Shown here: positions 13,107 to 24,496 of the stretch, piece after piece
How positions within the stretch are numbered: the first letter of the stretch is position 1
How the letters are laid out: every line of letters begins with the position of its first letter
Assembly (NCBI GenBank): GCA_025526995.1
Contig: JAHLKG010000016.1
Coordinates: forward strand, 310,001-374,000
Source of the DNA: Powellomyces hirtus
Lineage: Eukaryota; Chytridiomycota; Chytridiomycetes; Spizellomycetales; Powellomycetaceae
DNA: 64,000 bases
Reading direction: 5' to 3'
Notes under the pieces: generated by a model
Seen by the model: the letters and a program-made list of their open reading frames with translations, nothing else
Database searches by the model: none
Told to the model about the DNA's origin: nothing
Made by a program: the position numbers and the translations under genes

Positions 13107-13432
13107 TATACTAAAAAGATCTTTTGAACGCAAAGAAAACAAAAAGGATATCGGCGTTTCCGGAATAGGTGAGGTTGACAGATAAGTAGTTGGTTGTTGT
13201 AACTGGTTTGAATGGTTGAAAAGTCGACGTGCCCTTCGCAGAATGTCAAATCCTAGTGTAGAATCGGTATGCGTCGGCAGTGCGGAGGTGACTGGGCGTT
13301 GCCATGGTTGTGCGCGATCGCTGACCTAAACTAATTCTCGCTGCGTAAGCATTTCGAGAATTCGAGAAAGCAAGAAGTTTATCAAGAACGGGCTGGGAAG
13401 TCTCAAACTTCACATAAACGTAAATTGAAACC
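13107..13432. promoter_or_regulatory. shared divergent promoter of PAM16 and RRS1
   Basis: 326 nt between two start codons on opposite strands. I see no clear TATA box. The stretch must carry both promoters and 5' leaders. No ORF of substance. Confidence 0.5.
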
Positions 13433-14639
13433 ATGGACGTCACAGAGCAATTACAAGCTCTCAAGCTGAAATAGTAAGTACTTGCTGAACTTGTTGAGGG
13501 GTACCTCACCTTTACTAGATATTGAGCGGGCCCCCACAAATTTTACTTCGTCTTTGTAGCAAATCTGTGGAGGTTGAGAAGCTCATTCCGGTTGACTTCG
13601 ACTTGGGCAACCTGGTCGCTTACGACACAAACTCTGTTGATGTTGAAGAGCTCCGCAAAAATGGTGATCGCTATCTCCACGATATCGCTCGTGAGGGCAC
13701 GCAGCTTCTCCTGAATCAAATCTTTGCCCTGCCGACGGAATCGAGCCCGGAGGGAGTCTATGCCAAACTTCCTGCGGGAACAACCGTTGTGCCGAGAGCC
13801 AAGCCTGTTAGTTTTGCTCCCACACGTGCATCACTTCGCGATACGTGTAGAAAATGTTCTGACATATTCCGTGCCCACAGATTCCGAAGGACAAGCCTCT
13901 CACCCGATGGGAGAAATTCGCCAAGGTTAAGGGTATTCAAAAGAAGAAGACTTCGCGGAAAACTTACGATGAAAGTGTGCAAGAATACAAGCCGAAATGG
14001 GGATACCAGGGCGCCAACAACACTGCCGATGACTGGATCAAGGAGGTTCCGGACAGAGCTGGTATGTGGTAGCCTGACACTCCTACTGGCAGCTCGAGCA
14101 TATCGAATCAATACGTCCTTTCTTCTAGATCCTATGGAAGATCAATACGAAAAGGCTCGTGAGGAGAAGACCGCTCGTGTCACGAAGAACAAAACGCAAC
14201 AGCGTCGCAACTTACAGGAAGCTGCTGCAACGGCTGCAGGTCAGAATCCACGTGATGTTCGCAAGGCTGAAGTGAGGAAGAAGATTCTCGAGTCCAAGGG
14301 CGCTACCGCCAGCATGGGCAGATTCGATAAGCAGCTGAAGAATGAGGATGCCGTGAAGGTGAAGCGAACAAAGCGGAAATTTGAGTCGGCTACGCAGGAT
14401 GGCGCAGCGGAGAAGGAGGGAGTGATGAACGTGGTGAAGAAGGTTCTGAAGGGAGAGGATGGCAAGCTCATCAACATGACAACGGTAAGGCCAGTTGCTC
14501 TGCAAGTAGTCTTGCATCCCAGTCTAACCTTCGTCGGTTTGCAAAGGCCGTCAAGCACGTTCACCAGAAGGGTGGGATGAAGGTAGTTGACATGGATGAA
14601 GGCAAAAAGAAGAAGCAGAAGGGTAGATCAAAGAAGTAG
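13433..14639 (+). CDS. RRS1: regulator of ribosome biosynthesis RRS1
   Basis: Nucleolar protein that with RPF2 loads the 5S RNP (5S rRNA, uL18, uL5) on pre-60S particles. Exons 13433-13473, 13560-13806, 13881-14061, 14129-14484, 14547-14639; 305 aa. Signature stretches are DFDLGNLVAYDTN, FALPTESSPEGVYAKLP, VPRAKPIPKDKPLTRWEKFA and KWGYQGANNTADDWIKEVPD. The C-terminal part is Lys/Glu-rich with a basic end (GKKKKQKGRSKK). MRT4, BUD23 and RRS1 put three assembly factors within 10 kb. Confidence 0.94.
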
Positions 14640-14794
14640 AGATAGCGTCTAGGCATGGGCAGTACATAGTTTTTGCGGTAGTTGTTCTAGTATTTATTTA
14701 CACATTGCATTCGGAGGTGCGGAGGAAGAAGCGCGGGACGCGGGGATGCCAAAATGCGCACTCCAATAATATTCATCATCTTTCTGTTATTGAA

Positions 14795-16159
14795 TCATGT
14801 GCCGAGATTCGCCTGCAAATCTTCCAGCTCTGTCCTTTTGCCAAGGGCTTGCGCACTCAAACGTGTGACGATATCCTCGAATCGTTTCTGTGACCGCTCT
14901 GTCAATACACGCATTTTCTCCACAACTTATGCAGGCGGCGTACTTACCCTCATGATTGGATTTATTTGCACCGCGAGCTTGGTCCGGTTATCCTCTATTC
15001 GAGCTTCCAAGTCCGCTATCACCGCGACTATGCTTGCGACTTGCTCCTGAACTCGTAACCGTTCTGCATCGTCTTGCCCTCCTAATGCACCCTCACCGTT
15101 GCCTCCTTCACCCTCACTTTCGTCCTCCTCTTCATCTTCCTCATCTTCAGACCCTTCTTCCTCGTCCTCTTCGTCCTCCTCGTCCTCTTCTGCGTTTTCA
15201 ACCTCGTCCGCTCTTTCGCCAAACGTGTCCTCCCAAGCAGCAGCCAGCGCGTCGTCTTCCTCGTCGATATCTAGATTTGATGCACTAGCGCTGGCGCCTT
15301 GCTCCTCATCGACCGACCCTTCGGCATCCTCGTCATCCTCATCTTCATCTGCCTCTGCAATGTTCCGGTCCGTGCCATCGTCGACCTCTACAATCAATAA
15401 ACGAATGGGTCAGCAACTGAGTGTATCTCAGCTTCAATCCAATGGACGTACCAAACCAGACTTGCTCGGCCTCTGCATCGGCTTCGAGTAATCGAACCAC
15501 TTCCTTTTCGACATCCTCGATGGTCTATCGACAGAGAATAAGAACCGGGACGACCTCCAAAATGAGGCACAAACGTCGCCGTTCTTACCCTTTTGGATAT
15601 TCTCTGCCTAAACCTTCGTTTTCGCACATTCCACAGAGGAGCGGTAAGACCATGTGGCCATGTATATTCATCATGATGCAAGGGCTGCGTCGGTGTTGGT
15701 GGGAGAACATCAGGCATCCGCTCCTCTACTACAAGCATTTGCGATATATCCGCGATTTTGAAGAACTGCTTGCTGTCGAAGGTCTTATGGGACTCGAGAA
15801 TGCAAGGGAGGTCGACCAGTTTTGCACTATATTTGTCTTGTCCCAAATTGAACGTCGCTCGCCGTGGATCTATGATGATCCGTTCTAAGAATCGAGCTCG
15901 GCCTTTTCGGTTGCTTTTTGGGTAGTTTACCTTGGAAAACAACAGAGAAATCTTCCGGAATCTCTCGAGCTTTCACTGCTTCTCGCAGTTTTTCTGCTGC
16001 GGCGCCCGCTGGCATCCGGAGAATGAATTGCTCTTCGATGGGAGCTTCCTCGTCCTCTTCCAACACTCCCTTTCTGATCGTGATCTTAGGAATGGTTTTT
16101 GTTTGTATTGTGCCTTGGGAAAGTTTGAGCTTCTTGGCCGACGGTTTTAGAGAAACCAT
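14795..16159 (-). CDS. TAF7: transcription initiation factor TFIID subunit 7 (TAF7)
   Basis: TFIID subunit that binds TAF1 and tempers its acetyltransferase activity. Exons 15931-16159, 15589-15884, 15452-15524, 14948-15387, 14795-14887; 1131 nt, 376 aa. The TAF7 core shows APIEEQFILRMPAGAAAEKL, then ERIIIDPRRATFNLGQDKYS, KLVDLPCILESHKTFDSKQF, FKIADISQMLVVEE and YTWPHGLTAPLWNVRKRRF. A very acidic run of Asp/Glu fills residues of the fourth exon, followed by a coiled coil. The intron at 15885-15930 is just 46 nt. ATG 16159 is taken as the start although the frame is open upstream. Confidence 0.93.
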
Positions 16160-16331
16160 AGTGTTTAAGCGTATCCCCCCGTTACAATTCTCAGATTGCG
16201 TCTCAGTTTGTGCTTGCAATGATCTCCCACTCAAACTTTGTGGGAGTCGCGAAAGGAACATGAGGATGCCAAAATGACCAAACCAGCTCATGAACTTCCC
16301 CACAATTTTACGAAACAGTTCCTTTCATCAA

Positions 16332-16995
16332 ATGGCCAACTGTCAAGTGTGTTTAAACACTCCTTCTAAATACAAGTGCCCAACTTGTAGTCTACCATAG
16401 TATGCAAAAAAAAAACCTTGCGCGCGCATGTCTCGAATTGTAATTGACTTTCAGATTCAGTTGCTCAGTAGTCTGCTACAAGAAACACAAAGGTATGCGC
16501 AGAGACAAACGAAGCTCCGTCACAAGTGTTGCATATTGATGATCTCCCAGAAAGCCCATGTTCACCACCGTCCGCTGCGGGCCCAGAAACTGAGACGAGT
16601 AAGGCAGGGTTCGATTTGAATAAGCAGGGTTCGTTGCAGATATACTCACCGCGGAGTCACACAGAGCGGGTTAGCAATATAAAAGTGCCTGAGGAAGACG
16701 ACGATACTCGCCTGACAGGGGAACAGTTGACTCAGTTGGGTAAGTGAAATATATTACAATCGAGTTAGCACAGGGTTCCTCCTGCCTCTTGTATATTAAA
16801 TCGCCCACATCAGAAGAAAGCATAGATGTCAAAGACATGATATCCAATCCGGATGTCAGAGAGATGTTGAAGGCCATCGATGCGGCGCCAAATCCAGAGG
16901 CTGCATATGATGAAGCAGTTGCGCGGAATCCGATGTTCCAAGAGTTTGTTAGCAAAACCTTGGACGCAGTCATAGATCGTCCTCAATCGGATTGA
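16332..16995 (+). CDS. zinc finger HIT domain protein 3 (ZNHIT3/HIT1)
   Basis: Box C/D snoRNP assembly factor that works with the NUFIP/RSA1 partner. Exons 16332-16399, 16461-16492, 16551-16739, 16814-16995; 471 nt, 156 aa. The zf-HIT domain is at the very start: NCQVCLNTPSKYKCPTC then YCSVVCYKKHKESPC, with two Cys pairs and the C-terminal Cys/His set. The C-terminal part (MISNPDVREMLKAIDAAPNP, EAVARNPMFQEFVSKTLDAV) matches the NUFIP-binding region of ZNHIT3. Exon 2 is 32 nt, and splice phases were fixed by the HKESPC reading. Divergent from TAF7 over 172 nt. Confidence 0.88.
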
Positions 16996-17170
16996 GCCTC
17001 AAGCGCACTGGGAGCATGACTTGCCCCATTTTGCCTGTATATAGAAGACGAAAGGAATGACATAGGAGACTGGATGATGGCAGCGGCGACGATAGCGGTA
17101 GGCTCATAGCTCGTAAATACCTACTAGTCACTAAACTCATATTCAAAGCGTGTTTTCAAATATATGATTA

Positions 17171-20100
17171 TTAGTCTGATGTATCATCACTGAAACTGGC
17201 CATCAAGCCGTCTGACTTTATCCCAACTCCGTCCACATATCTAGATAAGGTTGTGCCTTCATCTATGGCTGCTTCGGCCAGCGTTTGGTCAAGGAGGTGA
17301 ACTTCACTCGTTCCGTCCGCGAATCCGAACAGTATCGTTGCATTGCGGTTAGCAGCAGCCTCCAAGTTTGCTTGGGATGCGGTCGTCGATGCTGCTGAGC
17401 TTCCAGTCTGACTCAGCGCGAAGGTGACTAGGGGTTTCGGGCTCGCTTTGTTAGTGGATTCATGTGTCACCACATGCGCAACCTCGCTTTCGCTCTCAGA
17501 GAGATCCCAGATCATCAGCACTCCGCGTACGTCCAGCACATAGAATACCGCGGGTCGTTGTGGAGACCATCGCACTTGCTTGATGGGATATTTGGAAGCT
17601 TCCCACACCACCACAGCGTTGTCTTCCTTGGTGGTGAATAAGCATACTGCCCCAGACACGTATCCCGCCAGAAATAGTCGATGGTCATGCGGACAGAAGT
17701 CCAAAGATAGGACACCATCATTCCCTGCTATTGTGCTCTCGTCCATGCAGTATTTACGTGGATGACATCGGTTTCGAAATCGTGATTCGCTGAGGATGGC
17801 ACCAGAATCGGTTGCAACAACGAATCGGTCGATATCAGATGGGTGAAACTTGCAGTCCAGCACATTGATTGCGCTAGCATCATGTTTTCTGTTGATGATA
17901 CATTAGAATCAATGATAGCAAGAACCATCCAGATAGGCTAACCTGTGGTCTGCTGTGACTTTCAGGGCAGTGCTTCGGATGAGTTTTATTCTGCTTCCAA
18001 TCCCCATCCCATAATCTAGCTCGGCGGTAGCGAAGGAGGAATCAAGTAGCTCAAGCACAGTCTATCGTTTGAAGTGCACCGGAAGATATCAGTCGATGCA
18101 ACACTCGAATGACGACGTGGTGCCCAAACTAACCCATAACTGCATTGCCCCAGCTTCGTCAATTGACGCCACTTGAAAGGACCCTGCCTCCGCGCCAAGC
18201 GAGCTAAAGACAAAGGAGTTCACAGTTTCTTTGCTCTCGTGAGCATGAGGCAACGCTACGATGCTTCGGATCGGCTCCTCATGGGTTCCATTCATTGTGT
18301 AGATCCCTTCCGTACTGTAGCTTGGGTACCGCACAACCACCTCGTCTTCGCCAACGGCGAGTTTCTCATGCAGCGTTGACGACTCCTGCAAATCCCAAGC
18401 CAGAATGCTTCCGCTTGCTGTGCCCGCGAAAACCAAGCTATGCTTTGTTGTAGCGAAGCAGCAGGATGTTGGTACGCTTTCACACGCCATGATCCGGTAT
18501 GGGGTCGTTGGGTCCGTCAAGCGCCAGAGGCACAGTACTCCACCCTCTTCGAGGCCGAGGCCCGTTTTCGCGTGATCATCGACCACGGAAGAGTAGGCGA
18601 TCAATATTATGCGATGGTCCGTATGTGAGTAGCATACGTCCTGAATCCGTCTGCCTGTAATCAGTTGGCTCAATTACAAGGTCATGCGGGCAAACTGTCA
18701 CTATCACTATACCTAAAAGGAAGGGCTGTTGCTTGAGCGAGGTGCGGCCTTGGCTGATACTAATGGTGGTGGATGAAGTGAACGTTCGAGGGACGCCCAT
18801 GGTAGCAGCATTTTCCTCAAGCAAAGTGTCCATGACCTGGCACAAATCCCGATTCAATACCGCCTGAATATGGCAGAGCAAGTACAGTCTGCATCACCTG
18901 TCCAGCTCGTCTAAGAAACGACGACAGTTTTAGGAGATCGACCTTTGCATCAGTCTCGACAGCTACCCCGGCTTTTCGTGAGGAGCTCGTCTGAGTCAAA
19001 GGGTTTCCACTTCCGACGTCCACAAACTGTTCCGGGGGAGCTTGCACCCATTTATTGTCGGTCGCCCAAATATCGGTTTGTGTTTCCTCGTCCCCTCGAT
19101 CCTCATTGCATTGTGTGTACGCCTATGTTGTTTCTTAGATGAAATTGATCGCCGCAAAATGGGGAGCCTGACATCATCGCTACCTGAATCGCATTTGAGC
19201 TCCCGTAATTGCGGATGTACAGTTCGTACTCATTCATCGGATGAAGATCAAACAAGTCGTAATAACACACATCGAGCGCAATGATGTTGCTCAGATCCTA
19301 CGAGAGACTTCAGTATGCGTGTCTATGGCTGTTAGTCATGGAGAGGCACTTACAGCGGCTCTTTGAGCTTGTCGCTTTCCCAAGGCGGACAACTTTTTGG
19401 CTCGCTGAGCGTCTTTCCGTGCGCTGTCCAGGCCCACAAATCTGCGTTGTGGGAGTGCTGAGCTTACGCGTTCTGGTCTGCCTGCTGAAATTGGTGTTGG
19501 AATAGCTTCAGATTCTGAAGCCCTTCGCAAGATTGTTCTCATCCCTTACTGTGATGCTCATGATCTTCTTTCGCTCTCTGTTCTTGACGGGAGGATGCTC
19601 TCTGATTCTCCGCTTGCAAAGCTTTTTGAACCTATTGTTCTCCGGCAATTAATATTCCTGATGGGGGCGATGGCGATCCAGAGTAGCTTACCTCCGTAAT
19701 ATCGTCAAGAGGTTGTTGCGCTTTTGGCGGCGGACAAATGGTAATCTCATGGGCCACCATATCCTCCTCATGATCTGGCTCTTCTTGGCGTGGCGGTTCT
19801 TCCTCGTGAAATTCTTCGAAATCTTCGAAGTCCTCGGCGTAATCCTTTGAGAGCAGAATGAGTCTGATATCAACAGGGCGTTAAGAAAAGAAGCGGGACC
19901 GCAAAAACTTTGTTCGCAATCCTCCACTAACCTCGAAGTCTTCAGCGTAGTCATCATAGTCATTCCCTTCTTCGTTATAAATTTCTTCATGGGGCTGCTC
20001 TGTTGGTTCTACTTTCAGTTTCCCAGCCAAAATCGAATGCGCCCGGGTGATGTGGGCTCCAACCTGTAGCAATGGCTGATGCTGGCGGAGGGATCTCTAC

Positions 20101-20676
20101 GCTGCCCCACCGCAAGTTGCCATCCCCCTTCTGTGAGATTGCTGAACTCAGCGCGCCTTTTACAGCGTTTTCGGTATCCACAGGTTCGTTCTGCCCGGAG
20201 CTTCTCGGTCTTCTCTCAGATTCAGCATGGCGTTGTTCTGCAACTGCTTTCGTTGTATGACCTGAACGTGACGCCTCTTTCCCACTAGTCCCTTTCTGCG
20301 GCCTCAGTGGAGAGCCCTGTGCTGCCTTGCGTGAGATAAGCACGTCTGCTGCTCCCTTTCTGGAAGGATCTAAAGCAAGATGGGTCGAGCTATTTCGCAG
20401 CGCCTTCAATCCATCATCCGCACTTCTGATAGAATCACATGCATAAATTATACCGCTTAGAGCCGCACTTAGGACTGGCTTGCGCTTACTTGTCTCGCGA
20501 CTTTTTAGACTTGCTCGAAGTCTTTGGTCGTTCAGAGTCTCGGTTTAATTTGCTCAATTCTGCGTCTAACCAGGCGTCTGCATCGGGTTGCTTGGACGAA
20601 GTCTGAAGACCTTGATCATTATACCATCGAGCACAAAAAGGACAGTGACGGTCGAACATACCTTTTTGGAGCTCAT
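17171..20676 (-). CDS. DYNC2I1: cytoplasmic dynein 2 intermediate chain 1 (DYNC2I1/WDR60)
   Basis: WD40 intermediate chain of dynein-2, the retrograde intraflagellar transport motor. 13 exons: 20662-20676, 20490-20602, 20064-20425, 19932-19999, 19692-19844, 19550-19631, 19354-19484, 19184-19297, 18898-19101, 18713-18836, 18134-18654, 17943-18061, 17171-17888; 2724 nt, 907 aa. The N-terminal half is disordered with acidic DYAEDFE motifs. Then come DLFDLHPMNEYELYIRNYGS and QVMDTLLEENAATMG, typical of WDR60, and a C-terminal beta-propeller with LVFAGTASGSILAWDLQES and VRYPSYSTEG. Several junctions (19485-19549, 18837-18897) were chosen to keep phase and normal intron length. It implies a flagellated life stage. 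Confidence 0.88.
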
Positions 20677-20877
20677 TGTGATTCAGCCTTATATTTGACT
20701 TCTGAGCGTGTGAGAACACCGTGGCAGCAAGCACCTCGATATTGAGACCAAATGCGCGACGCGTGCAATCGCCACAGGGATGCTGTCACGCGAAGCCGCA
20801 AGAATGAGCTTCACAGCCACACATGGAGCAGACAAAACCGGCATTCACTCTCCCTCGATTCTACTGTCACAATCACA

Positions 20878-22079
20878 ATGCTTCGCACCAAAATATTCTC
20901 AACATTCGACAAAGCACTCTCTTCCGGTGCTGTAGTGTGGAGTGATAGTACAGCACATCACATTTTCGCCGTGGGTGTGAACTTCCAAATTCGACTGGCA
21001 GCGTCGCTGGGCAAGAAACCGACGGCAGACAGACCTCACAATGATAAAAGCGCTGCAACGGAAGCACCGAACCCGTTTCTTCCTTACGATCCCGCCCTTT
21101 TCATTGAGAGATTTGACAAGCACAACTTGCTCTTGAACAAATTCAGTATCGTACGAGGACATGTTCTCTTGACTACAAAAGGTTCCACGCTGGAGTTGTA
21201 ATGGCATGTCTTTTTGTGCTCTCCCCCTTATCCTTTCTTCTTCATGCGCTAGACTTTCAGAGTCAGCTTGACCCGCTCAATGCATTCGACTTGGGAGAAG
21301 CATGGAAGGTGATGTTAGCACCTGGGATGCCGCGGTACCTGTCTTTTTACAATTGTGGTCCAAACTCTGGAGCCAGGTATGCGCTTTGTCCGACGTTCCC
21401 TCGAGTTCTCAGTTCTACCACTACACCGATCAGTGGCCAGGGGGTCAGCTGACAGAACCATTCATTCTTCATTCTTATTCCGTGTGCTCCCGCAGTCAAC
21501 CACACAAGCATCTCCAGCTCATCCCCGAATCCGATGACGACAAAGATCAACCCTTCCCGCCGACCGAAGCCATCTTCGTCCCTGAATCAGACAGCAAAGA
21601 GCGTACGGGCATTGCCTTCGCTCACGAGGCGTTCCCATTCGCTCACGCCGTCACCATTCTCCCTCCCATCCCCGCCGATCCAACTGCTGCTGGAGTACTG
21701 CTCGAGACGCTATACAAACAGGCGTTGACCAAGGCGTTCGAGCTCGCCAGTTTGAATCCAGGGCAATGCCTAAATCCGTCTGATGACCGAAGCTCTCAGC
21801 CTTCGTACAACTTCATATTGACTCGGACATTCATGATAGTGGTTCCCCGACTAGCGGAGAAGGCACAGGGCATCAGCCTGAACTCTGTAGCTTTCGCAGG
21901 GATGATGCTGGTCAAATCGGCAGAACAACTAGTATTTGTCAAAGAAAAGGGACCTCTCCAGCTTCTCCAGGAGGTAGCACATCCAATTCACACCCATAAC
22001 CAGATATTCCAATAGATAGCTCAGATGTCAGGAATTCATCGGCACCGGTTTTAGTCAGGTAAATCACCAAGGCCGCTAG
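20878..22079 (+). CDS. ATP adenylyltransferase / Ap4A phosphorylase (APA1/2 family)
   Basis: HIT-superfamily enzyme that phosphorolyses Ap4A to ADP and ATP. Exons 20878-21181, 21253-21376, 21496-21973 and probably 22032-22079; 954 nt, 317 aa. Recognised from FDKHNLLLNKFSIVRGHVLL, then SFYNCGPNSGAS joined to QPHKHLQLIPES, which gives the His-x-His catalytic motif (QPHKHLQ) split by an intron. FNFILTRTFM-like and PRLAEKAQGISLNSVAFAG follow. The last intron is ambiguous: an alternative 3' site at 22015 would end the protein at IHRHRF. I prefer the 58-nt intron because its length is normal. ATG 20878 gives the conserved start; the frame is open upstream to 20752. Confidence 0.88.
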
Positions 22080-22131
22080 TTTGACACTATGTTTCATATG
22101 GTCTTTTTATATATTGGCGAATGCGGAGAGT

Positions 22132-22829
22132 TTATTCTTCAACAGCTTGAGTCTGCAGACCTATCATAAGACAAACTGGTTAGGACCAGCCGTCTTGCTT
22201 CGCATATCGCACACAGCAAGACACGAACCTTTGAAGTTGGTGACTGGAACAAAAGTCACAAAGGTGTAAAGCTTCTCCTTTGCGTCCTCTGCGTCGTTTC
22301 GGCGACGGGACAGGCGGACCCGGATACGGTGGGGGACGGCCTTGATACCGCGAGCCCAGACAGCTTTGTTGAGGGAGGGGTCGAGACGGACGTCAGAGGT
22401 GCCCATGGTTTTGGTAGCGAATTCGCGAATGGCCTTCACGGCGGTAGGCGCTCGCTTTTTGAAAGTCCTGCAGGTTGTGGGAAGTAGATTAGTATTGTGT
22501 TTGGGCTAGCTCGGAACTTAGTCATGTCGTTTGTTGAGCTTGTTCAGTCCTTTGGAGAATTCCTCCACGAGACGTATCCACCCTGATATCCCTCCTCCGC
22601 AGTTCACACTCAAGTGCGACCGTTTGCGCAGTACTGACCTGCCGAACACATGCTTGTGCATGTGAATGGTGTACTCTCGAGACACAACCTATTAAGTACC
22701 ATGAAAAAATGTCAAATTCCTGCTGTAAAGTGCCCACACCCTTTACAAGCGTGTCGAACAGGTCGACCGTCGTACCTCGTTGAGAGTGCTCTTCTTTGTC
22801 GGCTTCTGCTTCTTGTCAGTAGGAGCCAT
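22132..22829 (-). CDS. RPL31: large ribosomal subunit protein eL31
   Basis: 60S protein near the peptide exit tunnel. Exons 22776-22829, 22639-22688, 22229-22467, 22132-22160; 372 nt, 123 aa. [18 protein letters not shown] leads into [20 protein letters not shown], then [40 protein letters not shown] and a GLQTQAVEE end: full length for the family. Convergent with the Ap4A phosphorylase gene by only 52 nt, divergent from the WD40 gene by 147 nt. Confidence 0.97.
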
Positions 22830-22976
22830 TTGGACAATATTTTGGGGAGAAAGAGAAAGGGCAAGCAAAGTTTCTCTGGACAGCACTTTGGTAAGTCGGG
22901 TGGCTGTGCCACACACGGCGGTTTCGTTCACCAAATCCGTGACACACTTCTGCGAACCCTTAGTTCAAATCGTCTA

Positions 22977-24438
22977 ATGCTGGTACAAAAGAAGTCGGCT
23001 CGGCCGCCGCCAGACCCGATATATGTCCTTCGAGGTCATGGCGCCGACGTCACTGCCATATGCTTTCTGAACAATGATTCTCTTTTGGCGTCGGGGTAAA
23101 TTGCCCGCATGTGTCGACCTTTCTTGAGATAGCGTAGCATTCTCAGGCTTTATTCTTCTTTCTTGGATGTTGTCAGAGATGTAAACGGATGTATTATAGT
23201 ATGGTCCATGACAACTCGTCGCCCACTAAGGCGATGGAAGGCACATGAGGCTGGTATTTTGGCACTTCATGGCCTATCTGCCGATCAACTGCTGAGGTAT
23301 GGCGTCAGAAATAGCAGCATCCCGTCCCCAGCCCAGACGGACATAAGAGTTTGATAGTGCTTCCTGAAGTCATGGTCGAGATGATCAACTGCATATCTGG
23401 TCGCTCGCTGGCGAACAGGAGGAAGAACCCGGCCCGCAATTCACCTTGCTGGTGAACTCTCTAAATTTTTGCGGAGTTGCCGTTCTGACCACAGCGGGAG
23501 AGGCAGAGCAGGGCGAAGTTCTGCTTGCGCTGCCTGCGATCGATGAAAATGCTGCAGTGAGTTGTCATGAGGGATATCCAAAGGGACATGAAAACCAGAG
23601 TGCTGATCATCAGCCCAGATCGATGTGTATAATCTTTCCACTCGCAAGTATGAGCGACAAGGCATCATGGTTCCCAACGCTTCCAAAGATACAGGTGCGA
23701 GGAATGTCTGCAGTTTTGGTACATCATCGCCTGACGACTGATGCGTGAGTACGCTACTCAGGCCTGTGTATGTGTCTCAAGTTCTTTAAAGGAGTCGATC
23801 AGCGGATCTATCTTGCTGCTGGCTACGAGAGCGGAACCGTGATAGTGTGGGATGTGGAGAAAGGTACTCTTGTTCAAAGATGCAAGATCCACGACGAACC
23901 AGGTACATACCTAGTCCCTTCGCGAGTGGAAGATAAACCTCAACGATGACTGATGGGTGACGTCCACCTATAGTGCTCTCGCTGGACATCTCTCCCGACG
24001 GCCAATCAGGATTCTGTGGCGGCGCCTATTCCAAAGTAGTGCAGTTTGCTGTTGATATCGGGACGGAGAGCGACCTGCTGCGAATTTCTAGTGAGCAGAC
24101 GCTACCTGCAAGAGGCACTGCGGTGGCGAGGGTGCGCCCAGACTCCAAGATTGTTGCCATTGGTTCATGGGATTCCAGGTACGTGCGTATCAAAGTGTTC
24201 CAGCAGCAGAATGGGCCCATGAATCCAAATCGTTGCACATCTCAGCATTCGCATATACAAAACCAAAGCCCTCAAGCCCTTGGCGGTGCTGCAAGCACAT
24301 CGACAGGGCATTCAGTGCCTCTGCTTTGCTTCGGGCACTGCAAACGATGCCGAATCAGAAGGAAATCCAACAACACCGGCCAACACATTTGCCGCGGGGT
24401 CAAAAGACGGAACTATTACACTATGGCAAATCTATTGA
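22977..24438 (+). CDS. WD40 protein, ASTRA-associated ASA1 / GNB1L-like
   Basis: Predicted chaperone cofactor for PIKK kinases (TTT/ASTRA complex). Seven exons: 22977-23095, 23177-23296, 23370-23556, 23619-23694, 23762-23902, 23974-24178, 24246-24438; 1041 nt, 346 aa. WD repeats: PIYVLRGHGADVTAICFLNN, GCIIVWSMTTRRPLRRWKAH, SHGRDDQLHIWSLAGEQ, LVNSLNFCGVAV, YESGTVIVWDVEKG and the last GSKDGTITLWQIY. The SHGRD/VNSLNFC pair is characteristic of GNB1L and ASA1. Length agrees with the family. All seven exons close in frame with plain GT-AG sites. Confidence 0.85.
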
Positions 24439-24496
24439 GGTGTATCTTACATGAATAAGCGGAAGTTTTCTTGTGTGGCTTTGATGTGTAATGAGT

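Noticed and set aside
15099..15491. Plus-strand poly-Ser ORF
   Set aside because: Antisense of the Asp/Glu-rich stretch of TAF7.
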